DNA of 64,000 nucleotides. It comes from Microbacterium hydrocarbonoxydans. Lineage in GTDB: Bacteria; Actinomycetota; Actinomycetes; Actinomycetales; Microbacteriaceae. A program made the position numbers and the translations under genes. The DNA lies in contig NZ_JAMBOY010000005.1 in the NCBI RefSeq assembly GCF_023715885.1, forward strand, positions 62,001 through 126,000, read 5' to 3'. This document shows positions 43,868 to 52,978 of the stretch, piece by piece; the stretch's first letter is position 1; each line of letters begins with the position of its first letter. The notes under the pieces were generated by a model. The model had not been told where the DNA came from, made no database searches, and was given only the letters and a program-made list of their open reading frames with translations.

Positions 43868-45226
43868 GTGTCAGTTCAAGAGAAGCCTTTCGACCTCATC
43901 GTGATCGGAGCCGGCGCCTCCGGTCTCGCGACCGCCAACCGCGCCGCCGACCTCGGTGCGCGAGTACTGCTCCTCGAGAAGGGCTCGGCCGTCGGGGGCT
44001 CCGCCGCACTGTCGGCGGGCATCCTGTGGACGGCGCCGAGCATCGAGGTGCTCGACCGCATCCAGCCCGATGCCGACCCCGTGCTCGGGCCGCTCGTGGT
44101 GCAGGGGTACGAGCAGGCGGTCGCCGATGTGCGCGCCGCAGGGGTCGCTGTCAGCGACGAATGGCTCGACCACCTCGAGTGGGGCAGAGCGTGCAAGATC
44201 GACATCCCTGGCCTGTTCGCCGCGTGGTCGGCGAAGGTCGTCGACAGCGGAGGCGAAGTGGTGACGCATGTCCGCGACGTCGAACTGGAACGCGACGACC
44301 GCCGGGTCACGGGAGTGACGTACTCCCACGGAGGAGCGAGGCAGCGGGCGACCGCGCGGGCCGTCGTGCTCGCGACCGGCGGCTTCCAGGGCGACCCTCA
44401 GCTCACTCAGCAGTTCATCGGCAACGGCGCCGACGACATCGCGGTGCGCAGCAACCCCAACTCGGTCGGCGACGGCTTCCGTCTCGCTGCCTCCGCGGGT
44501 GCGGGGGCGAGCCGGCACCTCTCCGGGTTCTACGGGCACACACTGCCGAGCCCTCTCGCCGTATCTCCCCAAGTGTTCCTGCGTCTCACCCTCTACTTCT
44601 CGGCGTACGGCGTGATCGTCAACCGGCTGGGCCGTCGGTTCACCGACGAGTCCCTCGGCGACGAGGTCTCCAACCAGTTCCTCGTCCGACAGCCGGGGCG
44701 GCGCGGCGTGCTCATCTGGGACGACGAGGTGCAGCAGAACCGCGCCTTGGCGGTGCCCTATCCGAGCGGCATGGCGCTCGACCGGCACGCCGAGGCGACG
44801 GCGGCGGGCGCCCGCACGGCCGAGACCGAGACCCTCGAGGAGCTCGTCGAGGTCGTCGCCGGATGGGGTGTCGACCGCGCCGGGCTCGCCGACACGCTCG
44901 ACGGCTACCGCCGCGCCGCCTCGGGCGAGGGCGTGGCCCTCGACGCCCCGCTCCCCGAGCGGCCCAGCCCTCTCCGCACCGGCCCCTTCCGCGCGGTCGA
45001 GATCCAACCCTGCATCACGATCCCGTTCGGCGGGATCCGGGTCGACGGCGACAGCCGCGCGCTCGACAGAGACGGCCAGCCGATCGACGGGCTCTTCGCC
45101 GTCGGAGCGGATGCCGGGGGCGCCCAGGATCTGCGTTACATCGGCGGCATCGTGTTCGGATTCGTCTTCGGCCGACGCGCCGCGGACGCGGCGCTGGCCG
45201 GCGTCACGGCGGGAGCACGCGCGTGA
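43868..45226 (+). CDS. FAD-dependent dehydrogenase, fumarate reductase/3-ketosteroid dehydrogenase superfamily
   Basis: 452 residues. N-terminal dinucleotide motif DLIVIGAGASGLATANRAAD and a C-terminal FAD motif GLFAVGADAGGAQDLRYIGG; the middle contains the capping domain. Start at GTG 43868, since AAGGAG at 43856-43861 is 6 nt away; the ATG at 43844 lacks such a site. First gene of a four-gene operon with Gfo/Idh/MocA, TIM-barrel and DUF993 genes, which suggests oxidation of a sugar-like alcohol or its enolic derivative. Steroid activity has no contextual support. Confidence 0.82.
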   Translation: MSVQEKPFDLIVIGAGASGLATANRAADLGARVLLLEKGSAVGGSAALSAGILWTAPSIEVLDRIQPDADPVLGPLVVQGYEQAVADVRAAGVAVSDEWLDHLEWGRACKIDIPGLFAAWSAKVVDSGGEVVTHVRDVELERDDRRVTGVTYSHGGARQRATARAVVLATGGFQGDPQLTQQFIGNGADDIAVRSNPNSVGDGFRLAASAGAGASRHLSGFYGHTLPSPLAVSPQVFLRLTLYFSAYGVIVNRLGRRFTDESLGDEVSNQFLVRQPGRRGVLIWDDEVQQNRALAVPYPSGMALDRHAEATAAGARTAETETLEELVEVVAGWGVDRAGLADTLDGYRRAASGEGVALDAPLPERPSPLRTGPFRAVEIQPCITIPFGGIRVDGDSRALDRDGQPIDGLFAVGADAGGAQDLRYIGGIVFGFVFGRRAADAALAGVTAGARA

Positions 45227-46335
45227 GCGCCACCCTCCGCATCGGCATCGTCGGCTGCGGCAACATCTCCGACAACCACTTCCAGGCGTACGCGGCACTC
45301 CCGAACGTCGAGGTCGTGGCGGTCTGCGACATCGACCCCGAGCGCGCGCGCGTCTTCGCCGATGCGCGGGGGATCCCGCACGCCGTCTCGTCGGTCGCCG
45401 AGCTGGCCGCACTCGGCGTCGATGCCCTGAGCGTCTGCACACCGCATCCGACCCACGAGGCCGTCGTGCGCGAGGCGGCCGCCTGCGGCATCCACATCCT
45501 CTGCGAGAAACCGATCGCCGCGGACTCCGCTGCCGCCGCCCGCATGGTCGAGGCCGCGCATGCGAACGACGTCACGCTGGGCATCGTCTTCCAGAAGCGG
45601 TTCTGGGAAGGGGCGAGGAAAATTCGCGCGGCGATCGACGAGGGCCGCCTCGGCACGCCGATGCTCGGGCACTGCCGCGTGCTGCTGCACCGAGGTCGTG
45701 ACTACTATGACGCCGCGGCCTGGCGGGGCACGTGGGCCGCGGACGGCGGCGGCGTGCTGATGACCCAGGCGATCCACTACATCGACCTGCTGCAGTGGTT
45801 CATGGGCGAGCCGGTCGAGGTGAGCGCCAAAGCGGGCACCTTCGTCTATGGCGACGCGATCGAGGTGGAGGACACCGCTGCGGCCCTCATCACGTTCGCC
45901 TCCGGTGCGATCGCCACCCTGTCGGCGACCGTGGCGGCCAGCCCGAACCTCGGCACGGCCATCACCGTCACGGGAACCACGGGCGCGACCGTCTCGCTCA
46001 CCGAGTACCCGGAGGGGACGGATGCCGTGAACGACCTGTGGGCGGTGCAGGGCGAGGAGCGCGCCGGCTCGCTCTTCGAGCACGGCCTCTCGGGCGACAT
46101 CCCCGTCGAGGAGGTCAACGCACGCCTGATGCCCATGCACCGCCAGCAGGTGGCCGACTTCGTGACCGCCGTGCGCACGGGCGGCTCCCCCGCCGTGACC
46201 GGGGAAGAGGCGCTCGCCTCGCTCCGGATCGTCGAGGCCGTGTACGAGTCCGCGCGCACCGGGCGGCCGGTTCGCCTCGCGGAGCACTCGACGTCACGCG
46301 CGCTCGCCCACCTGCCCGCCACCGTCATCGTCTGA
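45223..46335 (+). CDS. Gfo/Idh/MocA-family oxidoreductase
   Basis: 370 residues. N-terminal Rossmann domain (RIGIVGCGNISDNHFQAY), the EKPIA motif near 97-101 and the HYIDLLQW catalytic-domain motif. Acts on a sugar or inositol hydroxyl with NAD(P). GTG start overlaps the flavoprotein stop as GTGA; an ATG is not available at this point. Members next to TIM-barrel isomerases often oxidise or reduce 3-keto-sugars; this is inference here. Confidence 0.9.
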   Translation: MSATLRIGIVGCGNISDNHFQAYAALPNVEVVAVCDIDPERARVFADARGIPHAVSSVAELAALGVDALSVCTPHPTHEAVVREAAACGIHILCEKPIAADSAAAARMVEAAHANDVTLGIVFQKRFWEGARKIRAAIDEGRLGTPMLGHCRVLLHRGRDYYDAAAWRGTWAADGGGVLMTQAIHYIDLLQWFMGEPVEVSAKAGTFVYGDAIEVEDTAAALITFASGAIATLSATVAASPNLGTAITVTGTTGATVSLTEYPEGTDAVNDLWAVQGEERAGSLFEHGLSGDIPVEEVNARLMPMHRQQVADFVTAVRTGGSPAVTGEEALASLRIVEAVYESARTGRPVRLAEHSTSRALAHLPATVIV

Positions 46336-46370
46336 GCGATCAGAGCAGATCAGAGAAGAGGAGCCATCCG

Positions 46371-47207
46371 ATGGAACTCAGCCTCAACCAGGCGACGACC
46401 CGCCCCTACGGTCTCGCCGAGACCGCCGCCGCCGCCGAGCGCGCCGGCATCCGTCACCTGGGTCTCTGGGTCGAGCCGGTCGAGCAGACCGGCCTCGCCG
46501 AGACCCGCCGCATCCTGTCGGATCACGGTCTCGGCGTCAGCTCCGTGTGCCGCGTCGGCTTCGTCGCCGACAAGGACGGCGCCGAGCTGCGTGGCGCGCT
46601 CGACGGCGTGAAGCGCGGACTCGAGCTCTCGCACGAGGTCGGCGCGCCGATGCTGACGTTCATCGCGGGCGGCCTGCCGTCCGGCGATCGCGACATCGTA
46701 CGCGCCGGGCAGCGGGTGCGCGACGCGCTGGAGACCCTGGTCCCGTTCGCGGAGGACGCCGGCGTCCGCCTCGCGCTCGAGCCGCTGCACCCGCTGTTCG
46801 TGACCAGTCGCAGCGTCGTCACGTCGATCGCCCAGGCACTCGACATGATCCGCGATCTCCCGGTCACGGCAATCGGAATCCTCATCGACGCGTACGCGAC
46901 CTTCTGGGATCCCCGCTTCGCCGAGAGCGCCGCCGCGGCGGGCGAGCGGATCGCCGGCTATCAGATCAGCGACTTCGCTCTCCCCCTCCCCGAGCCCGAG
47001 AACATGAACGGCCGCCTGTTCCCCGGCGACGGCGAGATCGACTTCGCTCCGCTCAACGGGGCCGTGCGGGCTGCCGGGTTCTCCGGTCCCACCGAGGTCG
47101 AGATCTTCAACGACGATATCTGGGCGCTCGATCTGGACACGATCGTCGATCGCACCGTCCGCGGCTTCGCGCAGGCGACCCGCTCGGCCGAGGCGGTGAC
47201 CCGATGA
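46371..47207 (+). CDS. sugar phosphate isomerase/epimerase (AP endonuclease 2-like TIM barrel)
   Basis: 278 residues. Expected metal ligands are in LALEPLHPLF, LIDAYATFWDP, YQISDFALP and TEVEIFND. Preceded by AAGAGGAG; ATG at 46371. Similar to inosose isomerase/dehydratase-like proteins, but the exact reaction is unknown. It overlaps the DUF993 gene as ATGA, so the two products are probably made in equal amounts. Confidence 0.85.
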   Translation: MELSLNQATTRPYGLAETAAAAERAGIRHLGLWVEPVEQTGLAETRRILSDHGLGVSSVCRVGFVADKDGAELRGALDGVKRGLELSHEVGAPMLTFIAGGLPSGDRDIVRAGQRVRDALETLVPFAEDAGVRLALEPLHPLFVTSRSVVTSIAQALDMIRDLPVTAIGILIDAYATFWDPRFAESAAAAGERIAGYQISDFALPLPEPENMNGRLFPGDGEIDFAPLNGAVRAAGFSGPTEVEIFNDDIWALDLDTIVDRTVRGFAQATRSAEAVTR

Positions 47208-48358
47208 GCTCGACCGTCTTCCGGCTGCCCTCCGCCGACGGACTTCGAGTCGTCGAGCTCAATCCTCCCGCGCCGCTGCGCACCTCGAGCACTCCGTCGA
47301 CCTCGCGGATCGCGTACGCGGCGGGTCACGTCGTCGCCGATCCGATGCGCGCTGCAGCCGGAGGCCCGACCGTCGTGGACTGGGAGGCGACGATGGCCCT
47401 GCGGCACTCCCTCTGGGATCTGGGGCTCGGCATCGCGGAGAGCATGGACACCGCGCAGCGCGGGATGGGTCTCGACGCTGCGACCGCACTCGACCTGGCA
47501 CGACGCACGCTGCGCGAGGCCGCCGGACGACGCGGGTCGGTCGTCGTCGGCATCGCGACGGACCAGCTCGACGACGGCCCTCACACGCTGCCCGAGATCG
47601 CGGACGCGTACATCGCGCAGCTCGAGGACATCGAGGCCGCCGGCGGGTCGGTCGTGATGATGGCGAGCAGGCACCTCGCCCGCGCCGCGCGCAGCGCCGA
47701 CGACTACCTCGCGGTGTACGACCGCGTGCTGACCGCGGCCGGTCGCCCCATCGTCCTGCATTGGCTCGGCGAGATGTTCGACCCGGCACTCTCCGGGTAC
47801 TGGGGCACGAACGACGTCGCCACGGCATCCGACACCGTGCTCGCCCTCATCGGCGCGCACGCGACGAAGGTCGCGGGGATCAAGCTGTCGCTGCTCGACC
47901 GCGACCACGAGATCTCGTTCCGACGCCGTCTGCCGTCAGGCGTGCGGCTGTTCACGGGAGATGACTTCAACTACTCGGAACTCGTCGCCGGCGACGACCA
48001 CGGCCACAGCGATGCCCTTCTCGGCGCCTTCGCCGCCGTGCCGCGGTTCGCGTCCGCGGCGCTCGCCCGACTCGACGACGGCGACAAGCAGGGATTCCGC
48101 TCGATCCTGGATCCGACGGTGCCGCTGAGCCGCCTCGTCTTCGAGGCGCCCACCCGCTACTACAAGGTCGGTGTCGTGTGGCTGAGCTACCTCGACGGCG
48201 CGCAGAGCCACTTCCGTATGGTCGCTGGTCTCGAATCCGGCCGGAGTATCCTGCACCTCGCGGAGCTGTTCGCCGCAGCGAACGGGATCGGCCTCTTCGC
48301 CGATCCCGACGCGGCGGCCGCGCGGGCGTCCGCGTACTTCCGCGCGCAGGGGATCTGA
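47204..48358 (+). CDS. DUF993 family protein (DapA-like TIM barrel)
   Basis: 384 residues. The family resembles dihydrodipicolinate synthase; a candidate Schiff-base lysine lies in KVAGIKLSLLDRD near residue 226, and IVLHWLGEMFDP is typical. No function has been established for the family as far as I know. The tight coupling with a Gfo/Idh/MocA and a TIM-barrel isomerase suggests an aldolase- or lyase-type step on a keto-sugar. Last gene of the operon. Confidence 0.85.
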   Translation: MSSTVFRLPSADGLRVVELNPPAPLRTSSTPSTSRIAYAAGHVVADPMRAAAGGPTVVDWEATMALRHSLWDLGLGIAESMDTAQRGMGLDAATALDLARRTLREAAGRRGSVVVGIATDQLDDGPHTLPEIADAYIAQLEDIEAAGGSVVMMASRHLARAARSADDYLAVYDRVLTAAGRPIVLHWLGEMFDPALSGYWGTNDVATASDTVLALIGAHATKVAGIKLSLLDRDHEISFRRRLPSGVRLFTGDDFNYSELVAGDDHGHSDALLGAFAAVPRFASAALARLDDGDKQGFRSILDPTVPLSRLVFEAPTRYYKVGVVWLSYLDGAQSHFRMVAGLESGRSILHLAELFAAANGIGLFADPDAAAARASAYFRAQGI

Positions 48359-48385
48359 TCCGACCGGCGAACACGACCGCGCTAG

Positions 48386-48396
48386 CAAGCGCTTTC
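48386..48396 (+). promoter_or_regulatory. LacI operator CAAGCGCTTTC upstream of the GMC oxidoreductase gene
   Basis: Matches the AGTAAGCGCTTTCT-type sites at 51608, 52831 and 52907 and lies 30 bp before the GMC start. This places the gene in the regulon of the LacI protein at 51776 rather than in the upstream operon. Confidence 0.65.
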
Positions 48397-48425
48397 GGGC
48401 AACGATGCAGAAAGCAAGGAGAGAG

Positions 48426-50036
48426 ATGTCACACGAGAACACCTACGACTACGTCATCGCCGGAGGAGGCACGGCAGGCTGCGTGCTGGCCGGGCGCCTG
48501 AGCGAGGACCCGAGCGTGCGAGTCCTGCTGCTGGAAGCCGGTCGGAGCGACCGGCATCCGTTCATCCACGTTCCCGCCGGATTCGCCAAGCTCACCGCCG
48601 GGCCGTTCCAGTGGGGGTTCGTGAGCGAACCGCAGCGGCACGGCAACGACCGCCGGATCCCGCTACCCCAGGGCCGTGTGCTGGGCGGAGGCGGGTCCAT
48701 CAACGCCCAGGTCTTCACCCGCGGTGTTGCGCAGGACTACGACGACTGGGCGACCGTGCACGGCTGCGAGGGATGGTCGGCGGAAGAGGTGCAGCCGTAC
48801 TTCATCCGATCCGAGCGCAACGCGCGCCTCTCGGCACCGCTGCACGGCACCGCCGGGCCACTCGGGGTGTCCGACCTCGCGGATCCGCATCCGCTGTCGC
48901 GCGCGTTCGTGCATGCCGGCCAGGAGTACGGACTCCCCTACAACTCCGACTTCAACGGCGCCGACCAGTGGGGCGTCGGCTTCTACCAGACCACGACACT
49001 GAACGGTCGCCGCTGCAGCGCCGCCGTGGCCTACGTGAAGCCGGCCAGGCGCCGTCCCAACCTCGACGTGCGCGTGCACGCCACCGTGTCGCGCGTCGTG
49101 ATCGAGGGCGGCCGAGCCACCGGCGTCGAGACCATCGAGCGAGGCACCGCCCACAGCTACCGCGCCACCCGCGAGGTCATCGTCGCCGCCGGCGCGTACG
49201 GGTCTCCCCAGATCCTGCAGCTGTCTGGAATCGGCGACCCCGCCGACCTCAAGGCCGCCGGCGTCGACGTCGTGCATGCCCTTCCCGGCGTCGGGAAGAA
49301 CCTGCAGGACCACTGCGACCTCGACATCATCTACGAGCTCAACGCGTATCAGAGCCTCGACCGGCTCGGCAGCCCGAAGCCGGCGACCGTTCTCGCGGGC
49401 GTCGAGTACATGGCTTTCCGCTCGGGTCCGCTGGCGTCGACCGTAGTCGAGGCCGGAGCTTTCACGTACGGCAACAAGGACGAGAAGACGCCCGACCTGC
49501 AGTTCCACTTCCTGCCGGCCGCCGGTGTCGAGGCGGGCATCGCGGCCGTGCGGCCGGGTTACGGGGCGACGCTCAACTCGTACTTCCTACGTCCGCGCAG
49601 TCGAGGCACGGTGACGATCGCGGATGCCGATCCGCAGCGCGCCCCGCGCATCGATCCGAACTACCTGGCCGACGACTACGACCTCGAGCTGGGCGTCGAG
49701 GGGCTGCGGCAGAGCCGCGAGATCATGGCTCAGCCGTCGATGGCCGCGCTCGTGAAGAAGGAGCACCTGGCCGGCGGGGAGAAGATCTCCACGCAGGACG
49801 ACTACGTGCGCTACGTGCGTCAGTACGGTCGCACGTCGTATCACCCGGTGGGCACGTGCGCGATGGGCGTCTCCGACGAGTCGGTCGTGTCGCCGCGGCT
49901 CGACGTGCACGGGCTCTCCGGGCTGCGCGTCGTCGACTCGTCGATCATGCCCCGCATCGTGAGCTCGAACACGCAGGCGCCGACGGTCATGATCGCCGAG
50001 AAGGCCGTCGACATGATCCGGGAGGACGCCCGCTGA
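48426..50036 (+). CDS. GMC-family FAD oxidoreductase (choline dehydrogenase-like)
   Basis: 536 residues. N-terminal FAD motif DYVIAGGGTAGCVLAGRLSE, the GMC signature GRVLGGGGSINAQVF near 79-93, and the catalytic histidine in SYHPVGTCAMG with the C-terminal Asn in SSNTQAPTVM. ATG at 48426 preceded by AAGGAG. Oxidises an alcohol or sugar hydroxyl. The convergent ALDH gene, under the same type of operator, would oxidise the aldehyde product. Sugar C3-oxidases of Microbacterium that act on C-glycosides also belong to this family. Confidence 0.9.
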   Translation: MSHENTYDYVIAGGGTAGCVLAGRLSEDPSVRVLLLEAGRSDRHPFIHVPAGFAKLTAGPFQWGFVSEPQRHGNDRRIPLPQGRVLGGGGSINAQVFTRGVAQDYDDWATVHGCEGWSAEEVQPYFIRSERNARLSAPLHGTAGPLGVSDLADPHPLSRAFVHAGQEYGLPYNSDFNGADQWGVGFYQTTTLNGRRCSAAVAYVKPARRRPNLDVRVHATVSRVVIEGGRATGVETIERGTAHSYRATREVIVAAGAYGSPQILQLSGIGDPADLKAAGVDVVHALPGVGKNLQDHCDLDIIYELNAYQSLDRLGSPKPATVLAGVEYMAFRSGPLASTVVEAGAFTYGNKDEKTPDLQFHFLPAAGVEAGIAAVRPGYGATLNSYFLRPRSRGTVTIADADPQRAPRIDPNYLADDYDLELGVEGLRQSREIMAQPSMAALVKKEHLAGGEKISTQDDYVRYVRQYGRTSYHPVGTCAMGVSDESVVSPRLDVHGLSGLRVVDSSIMPRIVSSNTQAPTVMIAEKAVDMIREDAR

Positions 50037-50045
50037 CCCGAGGGC

Positions 50046-50091
50046 GCGAACGACGAAGGCCCGCTCCTCGGAGCGGGCCTTCGTCGTTCGC
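50046..50091. terminator. bidirectional terminator between GMC and ALDH genes
   Basis: A 22-bp perfect stem (50046-50067 and 50070-50091) with a minimal loop between two convergent stop codons. It could act on both strands. Confidence 0.85.
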
Positions 50092-50115
50092 GGGTTCGGG
50101 CTCGGGTGCGCCCGT

Positions 50116-51594
50116 TCAGACGGACGTGCGGATCTGGATGGTCTTCACCTCGGTGAACTCCTCGAAGCCGACCTTGCCCATCTCACGGCCGTAGCCGCTC
50201 TGCTTCACCCCGCCGCCGGGGAGCTGCGGTGCTCCGTCGATCGTAGTGTTGACCCACACCGTGCCGCTCTGCAGTCGTCGGCTGACGGTGAGGGCCGTGT
50301 CGATGTCGGTCGACCACACGGAGTTCGCGAGACCGTACTGCACGGCGTTCGCGAGCTCGATCGCCTCGTCGATCGACGAGAACCGGGTCACCGCGAGCAC
50401 CGGCCCGAAGACCTCATCGCAGAACAGCGCCGACCCCGGGGCGACCCGATCGACGATCGTCGGCGGCACGAAGTAACCGTCGGCGAGGGCCCCGCCCGTG
50501 AGCCGCTCACCGCCCGTGACGACCTCGGCGCCCGCCGCTCGCGCGTCGTCGACGAAGCCGAGGACCTGGTTCAGATGGTCTTCGTGGATCATGGCGCCGA
50601 GGTCGGCGGACTCGTCGGTCGACGGTCCCACCGTCAACGACGCCGCCTTCTCGGCGACCCTCCGCACGAACTCGTCGGCGATGTCCTCGTGCACGAGCAG
50701 GCGCGCGCCGGAGACGCAGCATTCGCCCTGATTGAAGGTCACGCCGAACAGCACGCCGTCGGCCGCCTTGTCGAGGTCGGCGTCCGGGAAGACGATGCTC
50801 GCGGCCTTGCCGCCGAGCTCCATCGAGAGACGCTTCAGCGTGCCGGCCGACGCCTCGACGATCGAGCGACCGACGGCCGTGCTCCCGGTGAACGAGAGGA
50901 AGTCGACGTCCGCGGACCGCGCGAGGTGGTCTCCCACCACGCTGCCGGCGCCGGTGACGACGTTGAAGGCGCCGTCGGGCAGCCCGGCCTCGGTGAGGAG
51001 CCGGGCGATCTCGAGCGTGGTGCCGGCCGTCAGCTCCGAGGGCTTGCAGACCGCGGTGCACCCGGCGGCGAGCGCGAAGGGCAGCTTCTGCATGAGCAGC
51101 AGCAGCGGGAAGTTCCAGGGTGTGACCATGGCGACGACTCCGCACGGCTCGCGGGTGACGAGGCCGAGGAAACCGTCGCCGAGGTTGGTGTGCACCTCTC
51201 CGCTCGTCGTGAGTGCGAGTGCGGCGGCGTACTCGGTGAGCCCAATGCTGCCCTGCACGTCGCCGCGGGCCAGCCGGATCGGCTTTCCCGTCTCATCCGC
51301 CTCGATGCGGGCGAGCTTCTCGCTGTCGCGCCGCATGAGCTGGGCCAGTCGAAGCAGGATGCGGGCGCGATGCTGGCCGCTCGTCGTCGACCAGGACCCC
51401 TCGTCGAAGAGGCGTCGGGCGCTGGCGGTCGCAGCTGCCGCTGTCGCCTCGTCTCCGCGGTCGAACTCGGCGACGAGATCGCCGGTTCCGGGATTCTCGC
51501 GTCGGAACACGTTCTCGCCCGGTCGGGTCATCGTGCCGTCGATGTAGGCGCCGTAGCGGCGCACGTCCGCCGTGGTCGCGCGGGTCACTGTCAT
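50116..51594 (-). CDS. aldehyde dehydrogenase (NAD(P)+)
   Basis: 492 residues. Motifs: MVTPWNFPLLLL, FTGSTAVGRSI, the general base in MELGGKAASIVF, the catalytic cysteine in FNQGECCVSGARL and the C-terminal GYGREMGKVGFEEFTEVK, which is typical of betaine- or phenylacetaldehyde-type ALDHs. ATG at 51594 with GAAGGAG upstream. Convergent with the GMC gene and preceded by a GAAAGCGCTTAC operator, so the pair probably converts an alcohol to a carboxylate. Confidence 0.93.
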   Translation of the reverse strand: MTVTRATTADVRRYGAYIDGTMTRPGENVFRRENPGTGDLVAEFDRGDEATAAAATASARRLFDEGSWSTTSGQHRARILLRLAQLMRRDSEKLARIEADETGKPIRLARGDVQGSIGLTEYAAALALTTSGEVHTNLGDGFLGLVTREPCGVVAMVTPWNFPLLLLMQKLPFALAAGCTAVCKPSELTAGTTLEIARLLTEAGLPDGAFNVVTGAGSVVGDHLARSADVDFLSFTGSTAVGRSIVEASAGTLKRLSMELGGKAASIVFPDADLDKAADGVLFGVTFNQGECCVSGARLLVHEDIADEFVRRVAEKAASLTVGPSTDESADLGAMIHEDHLNQVLGFVDDARAAGAEVVTGGERLTGGALADGYFVPPTIVDRVAPGSALFCDEVFGPVLAVTRFSSIDEAIELANAVQYGLANSVWSTDIDTALTVSRRLQSGTVWVNTTIDGAPQLPGGGVKQSGYGREMGKVGFEEFTEVKTIQIRTSV

Positions 51595-51607
51595 AGGAAC
51601 TCCTTCG

Positions 51608-51685
51608 AGAAAGCGCTTACTCGAAAGGTAGCATCGCAATCGCTCGCCGGCAAGGGTGGACAAAGAAGACCAGAAACCGCTTACT
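51608..51685. promoter_or_regulatory. two AAGCGCTT-type LacI operators between ALDH and lacI
   Basis: AGAAAGCGCTTACT (51608-51621), 13 bp before the ALDH start, and AGAAACCGCTTACT (51672-51685), a weaker form 64 bp further on. They could control ALDH and the lacI gene at 51776. Confidence 0.75.
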
Positions 51686-51775
51686 CTGGTCCTCAGCATG
51701 CAGCACGCTCCCCGGTGCGCGTCCGGTCCCCTGCTGACGGGGGTGGGGGCGGGGTGACAGGACGGAGTCCCTTTC

Positions 51776-52780
51776 GTGAAGAACTCGACAGGTCGCGTGA
51801 CGATCCAGCACGTCGCCGATGCCGCCGGCGTGTCCATCGCCACCGTGTCGCGGGTGCTCAACGGCGACCAGCGGGTGTCGCCGGAGCTGGCGGACAAGGT
51901 GAAGGACGTCGCGACCCGCCTCGGGTACCGCCCCTTCGGCGCCGCCAGGGATCTCGCGAGCGGCAACCACCGCAGCATCGGCGTGATCGTCCCCGACCTC
52001 GGCAACCCGTACTTCCATGACGTCATCAAGGCCGCGAACGTGGGTGCCAGCCGCGACGGATACCGGATGGTGATCTCCGACTCCGGCGACGACGCCGAGG
52101 TCGAGCTGAGCATCGCCCAGGAGCGCCTCTCGCAGGTCGACGGACTGCTGATCCTTTCGTCGCGCATCGATACGGCCGGCCTCCGTGCGCTGTCTCGGCA
52201 GCCGACGCCGATCGTGCTCGTCAACCGGGTGGAGCCCGGAATCGACCTCCCCATGGTCGCCGTCGACAACTTCACTGCGATGCTCGATCTGTGCGGCTCG
52301 CTCGCCGCCCTCGGCCACCGACGCGTCGTGTACATCGCCGGTTCGGAGAGCGCCTGGCAGAACCGCGAACGGTGGCGCGCTATCCGGCAGGCGCGCATAC
52401 TCGGCCTCGAAGCCACCATGCTGCCCGCCGCGACATCGTCGATCGAGGGCGGCTACGCCGCGACGGATGCCGCGCTCGAGAGTGCTCCGACGGCGATCAT
52501 CGCGTTCAACGACCTGGTGGCGTGCGGCGTGCTCGGGCGCCTGCGCGAGCGCGGCATCCGCGTTCCGGACGACATGTCGGTCACGGGTTTCGACGACATC
52601 GTGTTCGCCCAGCACACCCTGCCCCCGCTGACCACGGCGGTGAGCCCGCGCGCCGAGCTGGGAGCCAAGGCCTGGGAGATCCTCCGAGCACGGCTGGCGG
52701 GCGTCGAGCCGGATCTCCCCCCCCTGCTCGCCGCGACCCTCGTCGTCCGCGATTCCACGGGCCCCGCCGCCACGGCCTGA
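51776..52780 (+). CDS. LacI-family regulator of the GMC/ALDH/CUT2 regulon
   Basis: 334 residues: helix-turn-helix IQHVADAAGVSIATVSRVLN (10-29) and a sensor domain ending in TGFDDIVFAQHTLPPLTT. Start at GTG 51776; no nearby ATG fits. The recognition helix is of the CcpA/MalR-like SIATVSRVLN type, in keeping with the AAGCGCTT operators around it. It lies between the ALDH gene and the ABC operon, both preceded by these sites. Confidence 0.88.
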   Translation: MKNSTGRVTIQHVADAAGVSIATVSRVLNGDQRVSPELADKVKDVATRLGYRPFGAARDLASGNHRSIGVIVPDLGNPYFHDVIKAANVGASRDGYRMVISDSGDDAEVELSIAQERLSQVDGLLILSSRIDTAGLRALSRQPTPIVLVNRVEPGIDLPMVAVDNFTAMLDLCGSLAALGHRRVVYIAGSESAWQNRERWRAIRQARILGLEATMLPAATSSIEGGYAATDAALESAPTAIIAFNDLVACGVLGRLRERGIRVPDDMSVTGFDDIVFAQHTLPPLTTAVSPRAELGAKAWEILRARLAGVEPDLPPLLAATLVVRDSTGPAATA

Positions 52781-52830
52781 CGGATCCCGATCTCGCTCTT
52801 GCGCGAGCCCGACGGGGTGTGTACATTTCC

Positions 52831-52920
52831 AGAAAGCGCTTACACAGTGGACGAAGACGTTCCCGACTCCGGCCCGTAGCGCAACCAGCAGCACACCCGT
52901 AGCATCTGTAAGCGCTTTCT
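52831..52920 (+). promoter_or_regulatory. two AAGCGCTT LacI operators upstream of the second CUT2 operon
   Basis: AGAAAGCGCTTACA (52831-52844) and its inverse TGTAAGCGCTTTCT (52907-52920), 76 bp apart and in mirror orientation, in the 198-bp gap before the binding-protein gene. The arrangement suits DNA looping. No clear -35/-10 pair was identified. Confidence 0.8.
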
Positions 52921-52978
52921 CAGATCGCTCCCCTCCGGACCGACGAGCGGGCCATCAGTTCCAGAAGGAGATTCGAAG

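Noticed and set aside
43868-45226. Steroid catabolism from the 3-ketosteroid dehydrogenase resemblance
   Set aside because: No kstD/kshAB/mce-like neighbours; the operon contains sugar-type enzymes.
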